DNA from: Setophaga petechia
Lineage: Eukaryota > Chordata > Aves > Passeriformes > Parulidae
Length of the DNA stretch: 64,000 bases
Reading direction: 5' to 3'
Assembly (NCBI GenBank): GCA_024362935.1
Contig: JANCRA010000019.1
Coordinates: 14,504,501-14,568,500, forward strand
The position numbers were made by a program, and so were the translations under genes. Below are positions 10,742 to 23,700 of this stretch, piece after piece. How positions within the stretch are numbered: position 1 is the stretch's first letter; each line of letters begins with the position of its first letter. The notes under the pieces are model-generated. The model was given only the letters and a program-made list of their open reading frames with translations. It did no database searches and was not told the origin of the DNA.

Positions 10742-13223
10742 CAGTGTGTTGGGATGTGCTCCATCCCTGACGTGCCTGGCTTTATGTGACGAGTGCCCCA
10801 GCAAGGGGTTAAAGTGTGGTGAGAGGGGAAACTCAGGGAACCTAAATTGCAAAAGGGATTAGTAGCCCTGTTACACAAGACTGCAGGTTTAATTCAAAGG
10901 CATTTTGAGCCCACATCTCTTTTGTGTCTGACACCTTTATCTCGCTCATAATAACATCACTGTTGAGGGAAAGTGATTGTGGAATTCACCTGAATAATCA
11001 TTCATCCTTGTACGTTTTTGTTACCTGCTCCTTTAGAAATTCAGTAATCATTTGGCAGACAGCCTGGTAGCAAAACCAGACCAATAAACTGAAAGTTGGC
11101 CATTATATTTGGTTTGCTCGTGCATGAGTAAACAGCATAAAAAAGAAGCAGCAATACACAGTCCAGTGAGAAAATGGCAATTTTAAGAGCAAAGAAGTAC
11201 ACAAAGAAGTAAAAGCAATTCTGCAGAGAGGTGACAAAGGAATAGTCTTGCTGTGTGGAGGTCTTAGAGGTCTGTCTGTTTGAGGCCTGACAGCCCTGCA
11301 GAAGCTGAGGCACATCTTTTTGTTGTCTCTGCCATGGGATGGTCAACTCTGACAGAGAAGGCTGCTGGGCTCAGAATTCCTGTAGGATTTCTCAGGGACA
11401 CTTGTCAGGTTTCATTAGTCAATGTCCTTGCTGTATGGCATGAATCCACGTACAGGTCCATGGGAAGTGGCTAATGAAGGTTTTTAAGTTTCAATTAGCA
11501 GCCTGACAATGGAAAAGCAATATGTGGATACAAGAGCTCTCAGCTGCTTGCAAAGAAGAAAAGGGAAGTACTCCTTGTGGTCTCAACAAGGAAGAACAAA
11601 AAGCGTGGGGGAGATGTGTTCTGACATCTGGTTTGTATTGCTTCAAGTCATCCCTGCACAGCCTTCCCTCTGGGCTGGGGTGACTTGAGGCTGTTCAGTA
11701 CTGTGGCTGTGGTTTGTCACAGGTTTAAGTGACAATACTTTTGGGTTTTGGGTTTTGTCCTGTTGCTTGTGTCACAAATAGTTTGTATAATAATCATCAG
11801 TGAGCAAGTGGGAAGTACAAAAGTGCAATTCATTATCCTCAGGAGAGAGAGAGTATCATTTTGAGGCATTCCCAGAGCTCAGGAGGACCAGATTTCCAAT
11901 GGCGTGCCCAGAGCTCCTGTAAGAGTAACTACACCTGGGCTGTTTTACACAAAGAAATCCTGGACAAGTCATTGAGTATCACTTCTCATTTTACACCTAT
12001 AGCACCCCAGACATGTCGGACTGTGAGCAGTCCTGAGGCAGCAGGTCCTCTTCATCCCTCAGGTGATGGACGTGCTGTGCATGTGCATGTGGTGTTTCTG
12101 GAGATGGCACACCCTGGCCAGAAGCAGACTTCAGGACACACAGGCTGATGTGATGGTCTTGGTAAGGAGAGAAAACATTTGGGTCTGAGCTTTAGTATCT
12201 TCTCCACAAAGCACTCACTGAGGCCAATTTGCTGATCAAAGTCTACACAGAAGCCCACAAACACGAATTAACTATATCTTTACTGAATATTCAGGCTTGA
12301 TTTTTCAGCAAGTAACTGTTTGAAGAGAACATTTATTGGACATTAAAATTCCTCTAATTCTGAATGAATGATTCACACAGGTTGAGATTTGCTGTGAATT
12401 TAGCTGCTTCTGCAGCTCATGAGCTTTTAACAAGTAACATACAGCTTTCTCTACATTATTTGTTTTTCACTTTTAATCAAGTAGGGCCTTAACTTAGGAC
12501 CAAACTAGGGGCACGACAAAGAATTACTGTGCTGGAATCTGACCCTGCATTAATTTATATGTTGTTTTCTTTCCCCAAGAGATGGAATTATAAATAGTCT
12601 GAGAGAAGCATTGACTACTGAGTGTATGATTTCAAGTAGTCCATGTGTGCTGTGTTCTGGTACATGGTGTAGCTGGCAGATGCTTTGAACTCTGGTAGTC
12701 AGAGAGACGCTCAAATCTTCACTCATGGTTTTGTGCCTTCTCAAGAGGCAGGGAGCATGCTAGGGCAAGATGGCAGATGGTGAAATTTATGATGGTTCAG
12801 GAAATGCTAAATATGCTTTTTTTGGGCTAAGGACATCCTGCCAATTAATTATTCTTGAGTAAAATTCTAACATGAGGCATTAACTGGACTACAGTTTCTG
12901 TCAAGTCCATATAGTTTCAGCTGTGAAGTATTTCACAATGGTGTGGTCTGACAAATTACATTTCTCCTGTGCTGGGATGCTGCTGATACCATTTGGGAGT
13001 TTTGTCTCTCTACTTTGTGGGGAAAAAAAAAATCTTAAGTTGCTAAGGAGGACAAGTTTAATTGATTTTCTAAAAGCATTAAGGGGAGGCATAGGTCACA
13101 GGCTTGGGCAAAGTTCACTGGTTATCATGCCATACAAGATATTTCTCTGGGGGTTTAATATTCTTTCCTACTAAAACACCTAAAGCACTTCAAAAGGTGT
13201 ATTTTTTCTAACAAGCCTGGATG
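10742..13223. other. Unique non-coding sequence
   Basis: Open frames are at most 101 codons and overlap on both strands. No repeat, exon or RNA gene recognised. Confidence 0.5.
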
Positions 13224-13275
13224 TGGGTTGGTTTGTTTGTTTGTTTATTTGTGTGGTTTGTTTATTTTTTTTTCC
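13224..13275 (+). repeat. Imperfect (GTTT)n microsatellite
   Basis: A run of GTTT/ATTT units (GGTTTGTTTGTTTGTTTATT core) interrupted by GTGTGG and ending in nine T's. Interrupted and short. Confidence 0.85.
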
Positions 13276-14517
13276 AAATGGTAAAATTTGAATGGTGCTG
13301 CAGGTATATGACATATAACAGCCCGGGGCTAGAAAAAATACAAAAGTATTGATGCAGAACTGTGCAGAGTAGTTATGTCCAATGGATATCTGTTTGTGGA
13401 CTTTAGCAGGGCAGATAGTATTTGCTTTGCTTCTCTATTGATTTTCCTTCCTGGCCTTGAGGGGCCCCAGAGAAGGTGAAGAGTGTTGGTGTTTCTCAAC
13501 CCTCTTAATACAGACATACCTAAAATGATTTGTCTAAAATTTCCATGGCACTGCAGAGAACTGACCCCAAAGCACCCCACTTGCACCCTCAACATAGGCA
13601 AGAAGAGAGAAAGACATCACTGGTGACAGTGAACTCAGTTTCAAGTCCTGCCTTGGTGCCCTGGGGTCAGATATGGGGTACGTGCTCTGCCTGTGATAAG
13701 ACAGCATCTAGTAGAAAGCTGAGATAGTTTTTTTTTCTTCAGCTTTCCCAGGTAGGAATGTGGGCTTGGATCTTGCACTGGATCCCATCTTCTCCATCCA
13801 GGCAGCTCCACAGCAGTACTTGTCACGCCTCAGGGTAACAGAGCGACTTGTTTATCTGCTGCAATGAGCACTGCTGAGTCTTCAGAGGAGTGGAATTACA
13901 TTCTGCATGGTGACTTGGGCTGCAGCCATGTTACTAAACATTGGCTAAAATTTCCCCTGCTTGTTGCCCTCACTTTATCCCCCATCAGTGGGAGCAATGT
14001 TAGGGGCAGTAACACAGAAAAATCTGCAGAAAATATTGGCATTTTATCCACTCTGTTTTCTTGCTGTCTTCAGCTGGATGGCATGGTGCTGCAAATGTTG
14101 TAAATATTAGCCTATGCTTGTGTTGTTCTCCCTGTTGGTTCTTCTGGCAAAGCTTTGGTTAATTTTTTTTTGTAGGGGTGGGTAAGACAACAAACCCTTC
14201 TGCTCCCATTCAGCAGCAGAAAACTTCATTTATTCAAAATTTAACTTTAAAAAGAGATCAAACACAGTGTCAGGGTTCCTTAGGATTTTCAGTCCCTGGT
14301 TTTGAGAGCCAGTAAGGAAGACTGTCATGTTTCTGGTTTCATAGAAGCTGCAGCTTTTGCTGGCACAGCTCTGAGCAGGGTGCTCAGCCTGGGTGCACGT
14401 GGGGTGAGGAACAGCTGCAGAGCCAGAGAGGGGCGGCCAACCTGTGGTGGATTTTCAGTCTTTGTACATAACGCCAGTTTGAAATCTTTTGTTTAACCAG
14501 TTTTAGGGACAGGAAGC
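13276..14517. other. Unique non-coding sequence
   Basis: No supported gene. The GC-richer stretch at about 14340-14450 holds a 64-codon frame only. Confidence 0.5.
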
Positions 14518-14578
14518 TGGGTGCATGGTCTGTAGGTGTAGTAACAACCTGTCACTGCACTTACAGACCATGCACCCA
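14518..14578 (+). ncRNA. Candidate RNA hairpin, 25-bp stem, 11-nt loop
   Basis: The arm 14518-14542 pairs with 14554-14578 around the loop AACAACCTGTC (14543-14553). Twenty-three of 25 positions are Watson-Crick pairs; the other two (G14535 opposite T14561, T14539 opposite G14557) become G-U wobbles only in a plus-strand transcript, where the stem would be fully paired. On the opposite strand the same positions would be A-C mismatches. Size (61 nt) and loop suit a miRNA precursor, although a fully paired stem without bulges is also what a young inverted duplication looks like. I do not recognise either arm as a known miRNA. No promoter or terminator was identified. Confidence 0.35.
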
Positions 14579-16843
14579 CCCACCCTGTGGATCTGTGCCA
14601 CTCCCATGGTCTTCAGAGGTTACACAGTCTGATCTCCTGCCATTCATGACCTGTGCAATTTGTGTCATCTGGGGAATTGTTTGGACAGAGGAAAAGCATT
14701 TAATTAGGAGAATAGAATTCCTTCAGGACAAAAATGGCTATATATTCTTCTCAACACTGCAAAAGAGAGGATATAAATTAAATATTTAATGTGAAGTAAG
14801 AGATTTTATTTAGATAAACAAAAACAGGTGCATTTCTCTTGGTACATTGAAATCAGTTCCTTTCCTAGAATCTGCAAACCCACACTCCTCTAACTCACAC
14901 ATGCACAAAATCCACCCCCTTGCTTTCAGCGAGTCCTCACAAGACCTGGGACCTGCAAGAATGGCTCCTGGAAGTGGAAAAGCTGGGTGAGGACAGCTCC
15001 TTTCAGTCACTAACCTACTGTATAACAACTGCTCTGGGCTCTAACTAAACTTTGTCCATTGCACCGTGGCCCTGGATTTTTAAAGCAGGTGCTAAAAAAA
15101 GGCACCAGGGTGGCATGTGGAACATGATCCCATATGCCATCCATTCTCTTGGAGATGGTAAGAGGGACTCAGGGGGAACTAAAGCATAAAAAAGCTTCTT
15201 TGCAGTGGTCACAGTTAACATGTCTGTATGATAAAAGTAGGGTGAAAAGAAGGAAGGAGGTGTGCAAAGCTGATACTGATGGAAACCCTATTACTTAGGC
15301 AATGTTATTCAAGAACAATTTATCTGTGAGAAAATATGACACTTGTAATGTAGCCAAGTCCTTTGCAAGCTGTAGAGGCAGCTGCACAGCCTTGCCTGAG
15401 GCATTGAGCATGCCATCTGAGCAAGTTACAAGGAAATCTCTTTAAATAAAAAGGGGGGAAAAAAAAGGCAGTTCATTAATATTAGGCACTCTGTGTCCTG
15501 CCAGAATGCTTGCTTTTCATATCAAGAGTCTGATTCTTCAGAAGTTCTTTTTTGTCCTCTTTTGGATTGCTGACCAATTCAGTGGAGAGAACGTGTAAGG
15601 AAGCCAAAATCATATTCACTCATGACGTATCTTTGAAATAGAGCTTTCTGGATTGTTCTATATTTGAAAGACTCTTTCATGGGTACATGGTGTGTGATTC
15701 AGCCACAAACAGAATGAGGTTCCTCTTGTGAAACTGCAGATTTCTGCAACGTCTTCATCTGAACTATCTCTCAGCCCACCCTGCAATAATCGATGCAGAG
15801 AAACAAACAACTACACAACTGAAGTGTTTTGGATATCCATGTAATCAAAGGTGATTTGTGCATCAGGAGTGCCATCTTCTTTCTTTTGGCAGTAGAGATG
15901 TCTTTAGACATCTACTGTAAAGTTAGGGAAAATGAATCCCAGCATGAAAGTATGCATCATTTTATAAAGGTTAGCTCAGGTAGTCTGGATGGCCACAAGG
16001 CATCCAAATCCTGCATTCTCAATTTTTCTTTTTATGTTGTCTGTGACAGATTCTCAGTTTTCTACTCAAATTCCTCCTTTTCCCCAAAGCACCATCATAC
16101 TTTCTTAATTTTTTCTCTCATCCTACCTGTAGGAGCAGACAGCAAAATGTCCTTTGAATAGCACCCAGCAGTACAGCAGCCTCCTAAACAGAGTGTGTGC
16201 AACAGCCACAAGGTGAATTCTGTAGTAAATCTCAGCATACTGGGTGTTGATAAATGGCATGACTGAGCAGCTGGTTGGGATTTTTGGATTAATGTTTGTT
16301 CTTAGAAAATGACAGTTCACAGAAGTAAAAAGGACTAGGGGGAGCATAGTGATTCCAAAGACATTTTCACAGTGGAGCCTTTTGGTTTGTGATACTGAGA
16401 GATAGAGTGAGCTTGGTCAGCTATGAGGAATAGCCCTGGTTCATGTTCTAAGAGACCTCTAGTTAGATCTGGAAGCTGAATTTAGCTCTCCCATGCAAGA
16501 AGAATCCAGTCTATTGAGAGGAGAAAAGGGAAACGTCTTATGTAAAACTTTGGGAGGTGTCAGCATAATTTGTATCTGAAATGAGTACAACTGTTCCATT
16601 TAAAAATATGAAAGAGAAAACTGTTCCTGTCCAGGAGACTTTAGGAGAGGTCTCCTGAGGCCTCCTGAGGTTTGTTAGGAGATTAAAAAATTTAAATGCA
16701 CTTCATGCAAGAGAGATAAGTAGTAGGGTTTCAACTTCGACTTATATAAACTAATTGCTTTTAAAAAAATCCAGATAGTTAATAAAAATTATTATAGGAT
16801 TGAGATAGGTTCAGTTATAAGTGAAACACAGTTTCCACTGTGA
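14579..16843. other. Unique non-coding sequence
   Basis: Open frames are at most 110 codons. A small nest of CTCCTGAGG repeats lies at about 16646-16671. Nothing else recognised. Confidence 0.5.
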
Positions 16844-16884
16844 TTTTTTTTTTTTTTTCTGCAGAACACCCATGTTGCTTTATT
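16844..16884 (-). other. Poly(A)-like tract with upstream AATAAA, minus strand
   Basis: Fifteen T's at 16844-16858 read as A15 on the minus strand. On that strand an AATAAA lies at 16884-16879, about 20 bases before the A tract, the spacing of a polyadenylated transcript end. The body of any such retrocopy would extend rightward through 16885-17100 into the CR1 at 17104. I do not recognise that 215-bp body and found no target-site duplication, so this may equally be a chance T-tract. Confidence 0.3.
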
Positions 16885-17103
16885 ATTTCTCAGAAAGTCT
16901 TACTGAATGTAAGGGAAATGACCCTGGAAAAGTAAAGGAGACACTCTGAAATTATTTCAAAGCTTTTTTGTTTTTCATGGTGGGAGTGTGTTCTGTATCT
17001 AACACAACAGTGCTTTGCAGTGAGATTCTGCCTATCTGGAGAGGCACACAAATGCTGGCAATGCTTTCTGTGGCAAGAGAGGATAGTGACAACAGTTTGT
17101 AAT

Positions 17104-17835
17104 TCATAGAATCATAGAATAGTTTGGGTTGGAAGAGATCTTCAAGATCATCTGGTTCCAACACCCCTTCCATTGTCAGGGACACTTTACACTAGACCAG
17201 TTTGCTCAGAGTTCCACCCAGCCAGGCCTTGAGCACTTCCAGGGATGAGGCATCCACAACTTTTCTGGACAGCCTCTTTCAGTGCCCCACCACCTCATAG
17301 AGAAGACTTTCTTCCTAATCTAAACCTACTCCCTTCTATTTTGGATCCATTCCCCCTTCTCCTGTCACTACATGCCCTTGTCCATAGCCCCTCTCTGACT
17401 TTCTTGTAGGCCCCCATTGGTAGTGGAAGGCTTCTGTAAGATTTCCCTGGAGTCCTCTCCAGGCTGATGAACATCAAATCTCCCAGTCTGTCTTCACAGA
17501 AGAAGTGTCTCAGCGCTCTGATCATTTGTGGCCTCCTCTGGACTTCCTCCAGCAGGCCCACGTCCTTTTTTTCATTGAGGACCCCAGATGCAGCATTCCA
17601 GGTGGGATCTCATGAGGGCAGAGTAGAGAGGCGGAATAACCTCTCTTGACCTGCTGGCCACTCTGCTTTTGGTTGGCTTTCTGGGCTGCCAGAACACATT
17701 GTTGGGTCATGTTGAGCTTATCAACCAGCACTCCCAAATCATTCTTCTCAGGGCTGCTCTCAATCCATTCTCTACCCAGCTTGTACTAGTGCTTGGATCC
17801 TCCCTACCCATGTGCAGGACCTTGTACTTAAGTAT
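17104..17835 (-). repeat. CR1 LINE, about 730 bp, antisense
   Basis: On the plus strand it opens with the reversed tail CATAGAATCATAGAATAG and GGTTGGAAGAGATCTTCAAG, then passes through the reverse-complemented 3' untranslated region (CACCTCATAGAGAAGACTTT) and the end of the reverse-transcriptase frame (CTCTGATCATTTGTGGCCTC, CCAGATGCAGCATTCCAGGT, CCTACCCATGTGCAGGACCT). It is the longest CR1 piece in the window. Several open frames of 60-88 codons are found on both strands, but all are fragments of the decayed CR1 or its complement. The 5' end of the element fades near CTTGTACTTAAG. Confidence 0.95.
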
Positions 17836-20233
17836 TGTCTTGCCCCAAGCAATCCAGGTGGTGTGAATTGTCTTTGGAATAAATGAGGTGGAATACTATA
17901 ACAGTGCCAGATTTAAAGTTGTTTGGGAGTTTTTTGTAAACATACTAGTGACCTTATTTTGACTGGTAGGTAGCCATAGCCACTTCAGTTAGCATTCAGC
18001 GCTATAATTAGCTGTAAAGAGTTTTGACAGGATCAATAATTCACCCATTGATCTTTTACATTCATTATTTTGCATCTAAAGGGTGCCTAAGCATTAATCA
18101 GAAAATTATTTACTGAGATAATGTCTTGTGAAATCATCTTGTCTGCCCCCTAAAAGGCAAGGGAAGGAAATGCTAAATGGATTTCAGGTGAGTTACTGAT
18201 GACTCCTTGTCTGAGGCTGGCAGGACCCAGTGGCAGGGAAGTGCCTGCTACCCTTCCAGCACTGATTTCAACCAGTTCCATGCTCTCTTTAGGCACCTGC
18301 TGATGTGTATAAATCTCCAGGGCTAGCCCACACAGTTCTCTGCTTCAAGGCTTTTGGCAAGATCACCCATCTTTCTGAAAGCTTTGTTTGTGGGACAGTG
18401 TGGGAGAGCTGGGGGTGCAGGGTGACAGCGTCTGCCGCCTCAAATGCATAAATAGCTCAGATGAAGACAAAAGGCAGGTGGCAAATTAGGACATAAACTT
18501 TGGTCTGTGGGACCAGTAGCCAGTTCCCTGTGTGTCCAAATGACACAGCTAATCATTGGGAATTTGCACTCTTGCCATCCTCACTCCTTGGCTAGCACCC
18601 ACCCACAGTCTGCTGCAGTTTTGCAAGGCATTCACACTGTTTGTCCTGGTCCAGTATCTCACAGAGCCAGTGCCATTGGATATAAAAATGTCTCAATATG
18701 CAGACAAGAGATACAGACAGAGAAGAGATACAGACAGAAAAGCAGCCATGGTTGCAGCAGGGGCTGTGACCTCCTGCCACTGGCAATATGCAGGCTGATC
18801 CCAGCCTGGAGGCAGCAGCTGACACTGGCAACCCCAAAGCCAGCCTGTCTGAGGCCACCTACCCCAATTTAAATTTGATCTACCTTGCTACATTCTTAAT
18901 TAAGGAAAGCAGCTTCCATGCTAGTACCTCTGTACCAGTTCACACTGTACGGTTATTTTCATCATCCAGGGAAAATGGTTGAGTACTCTGGATGAACTTT
19001 CATCCACCAGGAAAACCTTTTTTTCCCCAGGCCCCCTCCCTTTCCAAATAAGATCAAATAAGTAGGAAGCTAGTTATTAAGGAAAAAATGAATATGAAAC
19101 TAGGAAATATGTTATGGAAAAGGACAAATAGCTGAATAGCAGCTAAATTCCAGCTGTAGCATGTCTGTCATTCTCCCAAAGACCTTTGGAAACACGCCTG
19201 CTTCATGCAAGCTGGATTTGTATTTCAGGGAATGCATGTGCACTACTACTGTGCTATAAATAAATATCTGCTGTACCAGGTCCACTGGCTCAGTACATCC
19301 AACTTCTCTGAACCCTCCCACCTGTGCTTTTTGCCTTTGGAGATAGCAGGATTGAGGTCTTGAAATATTTTTGCTGTTTAAATAATGCTGTAATCATGTG
19401 TCAATTAAGACAGGAAGAGTCTTCTGCAGGTTTAAAGACTGACTTATACCACTTTGAGTTGAGCCATAATTAATTTGAAACAGGATTGCCCACATGCAAG
19501 TTGTTGGCTTAGGTATCTCAGTTTCTGAGGGAATGAGAGAGGGAAGGGATTGCAGAAACAAGAGCTGACAATGCTGTGTCATGGCTCCTCTCTCTTCCTC
19601 CTCCTCTTTCTAGTTTCACACTGCAGATTAACTGAGTAAACATCTGATGTGTGGCATCCTGCACCTATGCCCGGCAAAGCTGCTCTGATTATACTTCCCA
19701 AGCTTTTCGTAGGAGTCAAATGTCCACTCTGGGATTGATAGTGAAAATCTCTTTTTAGGGTAGGTCATAACCAACCTTGGAAAAAATCTCCTGTTTTTTT
19801 TGGCAAGGAGGAAGATGGTTTTATAACTGCAACAATTTTATTGCCATTTTTAAAATTGAAATTTAAAATGAAGGTTAAAGGGAGTACCACAACTAATCTT
19901 AATGGAGATTTGCTGTCATTTTTAAAATTGTAATTGTAATTTTTTCTATAGTACAATTTGGGTTACTTTCCCTCATCTTGAATACCACACAATACTGTAG
20001 TATCGTGGTACATACGTCATATTTGAAAGCAGAAATATTCACTTAGGCAGGTGTTCTTGAATTTTCAGAGAAAAAAGCTCAGACCACAGTACAAACTGAC
20101 TACCCTACAGTATGGAGACTGGATTTGATAATCACAGGAGCTTGGATCAGAAACTTAATTCTTGAGCCATACAAAACATGCTGCTCCAGATATCTTCTCT
20201 ACAAAGCTGCAGCTTTGGGGAGAGAAAGATTCC
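17836..20233. other. Unique non-coding sequence with minor duplications
   Basis: A 17-bp tandem duplication built on GAGATACAGACAGA lies at 18708-18741. CATTTTTAAAATTG occurs twice, near 19845 and 19917. No exon or recognised transposon. Confidence 0.5.
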
Positions 20234-20309
20234 AGTCTTCCAGGTTTGAGAAGAAAATAAAATGTAGCCGTTCTTCAGACAAACAGCCTTTCATAGTTTT
20301 TTGCTTATA
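20234..20309 (+). repeat. Direct repeat copy 1 (pairs with 21407-21482)
   Basis: About 66 of 76 positions match the second copy 1.17 kb downstream, in the same orientation, from AGTCTTCCAG to the TTTTTT-containing end. Both copies are open in the same relative frame: the translated pieces share FEKK, DKQPFIVF and a terminal Y region. Weaker similarity (ACATGCTTxxATTTT) suggests the unit was originally longer. I do not recognise the family; it may be an old interspersed repeat or a local duplication. Confidence 0.75.
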
Positions 20310-21406
20310 CTGAAAACTTGGCTGAAGGTGAGGACAGATTCAGAGATAAATGTGCTCTGTTGCCATTTGTACAGTCTGATTATATAGCATGGCAAAAAGA
20401 AGACTTGCATTAAATTTAAACTACATATATTTTGTTCTGACATGCTTACATTTTTTAACTTCCTTGGCAACATTAGGCAGCAATTATTTCTGTAATTTTA
20501 CAGTGACGGGGAAGTTCAGAATCATTAATTTAAACTTCTTCAAACTGTGAGACACTTTAATCTTGAATGTGAATCATGTGTTTTGGACTCACTTCTGCTC
20601 TATGCAATTAATGCTATGATGAATTCCCAAGGAACACAATGCCAGCACGAGAGGTTCTTGCATTACCATTTCCACAATCTCAGTCACAAAGGTCACCAAG
20701 AGAAAACTGTTCTGAGTGCCTTTCCCTGGCACTCAGGTTTTTGATTTTTCAACAAATGTTGCTTGTTGAGACATCCTGAATCAGCTCCCCTGCAGCTGCA
20801 TTTCCCAAGCAAAGAGTATAGGAGCTCTGAATACTTCCTTGTCTTTACATCTTCTGTCTGCATTTAAAGGAGATAAAATGAGATATTTTGCTGAGGCAAA
20901 AGCTCTCATACAATTCTTCTATTACACTTGAAGAAATTTTCTGAGTGTTCTTTGGGGGGACCAGAACATCTCCCCCCTTTCCAAAACAATCTACCAGCTC
21001 TGCTCTTGCAAAGGACTAGGAACAGAACTGTGTGTTAGCCTTCTCCTTTCCTTTTTGTCTTTTTAAGAGAAGAAATTCTGGATCATTACACGTAAAATTC
21101 TGAGTCTTGAGCTATTCCAAGAAGTCATTCATTCAAAAGTCCAGAGATATTTAATCTCTATATTATGTTTTTGATCATTAATAAAATGACTTGTAATTTG
21201 ATGACAATACTTGTTCTCTTCAAAGGTGGTTTTGGAGATGTTAATTCTTGGACAGGCAGAAAAGGCAAATTATTGAATTAACTTGCGATCACAGTGAATT
21301 TTGGAAAACAGAGTGGCTTATTTCCTGGCCCTTGTTTTTACTGTGGAGCTGCAGCACAGCAAAAATAATTTGGGTTTTAACAGCTTGTGTTACTTTCTGT
21401 ACATTA
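20310..21406. other. Unique non-coding sequence between the direct repeats
   Basis: No gene or transposon recognised. Confidence 0.5.
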
Positions 21407-21482
21407 AGTCTTCCAGTTTTGAGAAGAAAATGAAATCTAGCTGTTCTCCAGACAAGCAACCTTTCATTGTTTTTTACTTTTA
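21407..21482 (+). repeat. Direct repeat copy 2 (pairs with 20234-20309)
   Basis: Second copy of the 76-bp unit, ten substitutions and no gap relative to copy 1. Several of the ten differences are conservative or silent in the shared frame, but with so few sites this is not strong evidence of coding constraint. Confidence 0.75.
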
Positions 21483-23289
21483 TAGTTGGCAGCTCTGTAT
21501 AGGGTGGAATAGACATAAAAATTAAAAGTTAATTTAGTCACATGCTTGTATTTTATGCAAAGGCAGAAAGGCATCCAAGCATTATAGATGTGTTAAATAT
21601 CCAAGGGAAGTTACATTGTGTCAGTTTTTGAGGCAAAGTTTAGCTATTTAGTCTGTAAAGTCCTCAAGATAAGGGGTTTTCAAGACTTTCTTCCAATTTT
21701 TGTTTAAGTAGTTTATTTCAAATTGTTCCCTCAAAGTATTTCCAACACAAGAGCTGCAACATAGGTTTGCTGCCTGACAACAGAACTGATTGAAATACAA
21801 ATGGAGCTGTCACTGTTCAAGTTGATTGAGACATAAAAAGGAAACAAACTACATGAATGATGAAAACTAGCTTAGCTTTTAGAGCAGTTCTGTTATTGTT
21901 AATGTAAGATGTTGTTATTGCAGGCAGTTTACAGCACCTTGTGCTCTCCATCTTTACATATTTGTTTCTTATCTTTAAAAACCTCAAGCCTGCATTTATG
22001 TAGCTCTCTGAGCACAATTGCTCTTAAACTTACTTTTGGTTTCTGCTGTTGGGAATAGTGATGGTGACAATAGAAACAGCTCCAATGTTTTCCTGTATGA
22101 TCTACCAGAGGATATTCAGCTCTTCAGGCAGTGCTTGCATGTTGCATCACACATACACGAACCACAAATTGATAGAGCTTGGCACTATAACTTCAGGAAT
22201 ACTGCACCAATCTGAATGACAGAAGGTGAAGGGATGTGAGAAGTAGTTTTAATAATCCTGGGAGCAGTTGAGGAGCAAATAAAAAGTCTGGGTAACTACA
22301 GAGCTGCTACTCTGACATTAGTGTACATGAGGAGCTGTGTAATACTATAGCAGATACAGATTTTTCAGAATTATGATTAAAAGCTTTCACTTCTGAGCTA
22401 TGAACTGGAGCACACATTACTAGCAGTGACATGGCTTAGTTTTTATGGAATGCCAGCATTATTCACCAGTATGACTTTGATCTAAAAGAAGGGAACATAA
22501 TTTTTTTTGTTTGTTTTCAGTTAACAAGGAGGACATGACAGAGAAATACTTTTTGCTGAACCAACAAGCCTTGATGTGAGCTGGGGAAAGCAACTTGGAG
22601 ACTTCAGCATGGAGGAGACTTGGAATTTCATTGGGACTCAAGAAAAAGCTTTGGGAGGATCTATGCCATGTTAGCCCTTCTGAAGGGTAGGGAGGAAGGG
22701 CACAAGGAGCCCCATTGATCTCCATTGGGGCAGGAAGAAAGAAATGACTTTTCTAATCACAATGTGCTTGAGATAGTAGTTAAAGCCATGAGGCAGGTTT
22801 GATAAATCTGTCCAGGCAGTTTTTCCACCAAGTCACTGGAAAACAGCTGAAGCCTTTACTCTTGGTAAAAGGCCTCTTTGAAACAGGGCTGCAAAGGGGC
22901 TGCAGCCCCCCAGACCAGCAGAAACCCCACTCTTCTTCTTTCTTGAATTACTCTGGGTATTCTACTCTGGCTTCAGCATATGCAAGGATTTAAAAGACAT
23001 TTTGAAGGAGGTTTTTAAATAAAAAGCAGAAAGCAAATTCTAAATGTTTGAAATTCAGTGTGAGAGGCATGGAAAAATTTAGCCAGCAATTTGCCTTTGA
23101 TAAACTTGGCTAAATAGGGCACTACCTAATGCCTATTGTCTGCCAAAACATCTTAGGTACAGGACCACAGGAAAAGCTAGAACTGGGGAAAAGAGCTGAA
23201 GGAACAGTTACAGGGACAGCTGTGGATTGTATTGGAAGGGTCCTTGTCAGACTGGGAAGAGGTCATGATTGTCATTCTGGTGCCAGTCG
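21483..23289. other. Unique non-coding sequence
   Basis: Open frames at most 88 codons. No supported feature. Confidence 0.5.
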
Positions 23290-23700
23290 TGTTTTATGGG
23301 TTTGTTAATGACCTTGTCACAGAGAGTACTTGTCTCTAAATGGAATTTGCTGATGACATGGCTTTAGGACAGAGAGGAGTGCTACAAGAAAGTAAAGGGA
23401 TGACAGTGATAAATAAATAATAGAAATAAGATTTGGTTTAACACTATGAAGTGCTAGCTCTTGTGTTTAGGGAAAAATATCAGCACTTTATTGCAATATG
23501 AGAAGAGTTCATCTCTCGAAAATTACGGATGAAAAAGTAATCAGAAGGATCTATAATAATCATGGAGAAAAAAAAAGTCACTTAGGGCACCAAAATACAT
23601 CAAATATTTCACTTCCAGCAGAGGTTTACATAGCAATTAGCTCCACAGGGATACATTCCACTATATACATCCCTCTGCAAGGCACTGGTGAGACCTTTCC
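23290..23700 (+). repeat. Old, degraded CR1 fragment (reverse-transcriptase region)
   Basis: Three ordered landmarks of the CR1 second open frame survive: TTTGTTAATGACCTTGTCAC followed by GAATTTGCTGATGACA (23301-23360 area), GTTTAACACTATGAAGTGC (about 23437-23455), and GCAAGGCACTGGTGAGACC (about 23677-23695). Sequence between them is heavily diverged. A 140-codon plus frame starting at 23498 lies largely across this fragment and is not a separate gene. It appears older than the other CR1 pieces. Confidence 0.65.
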
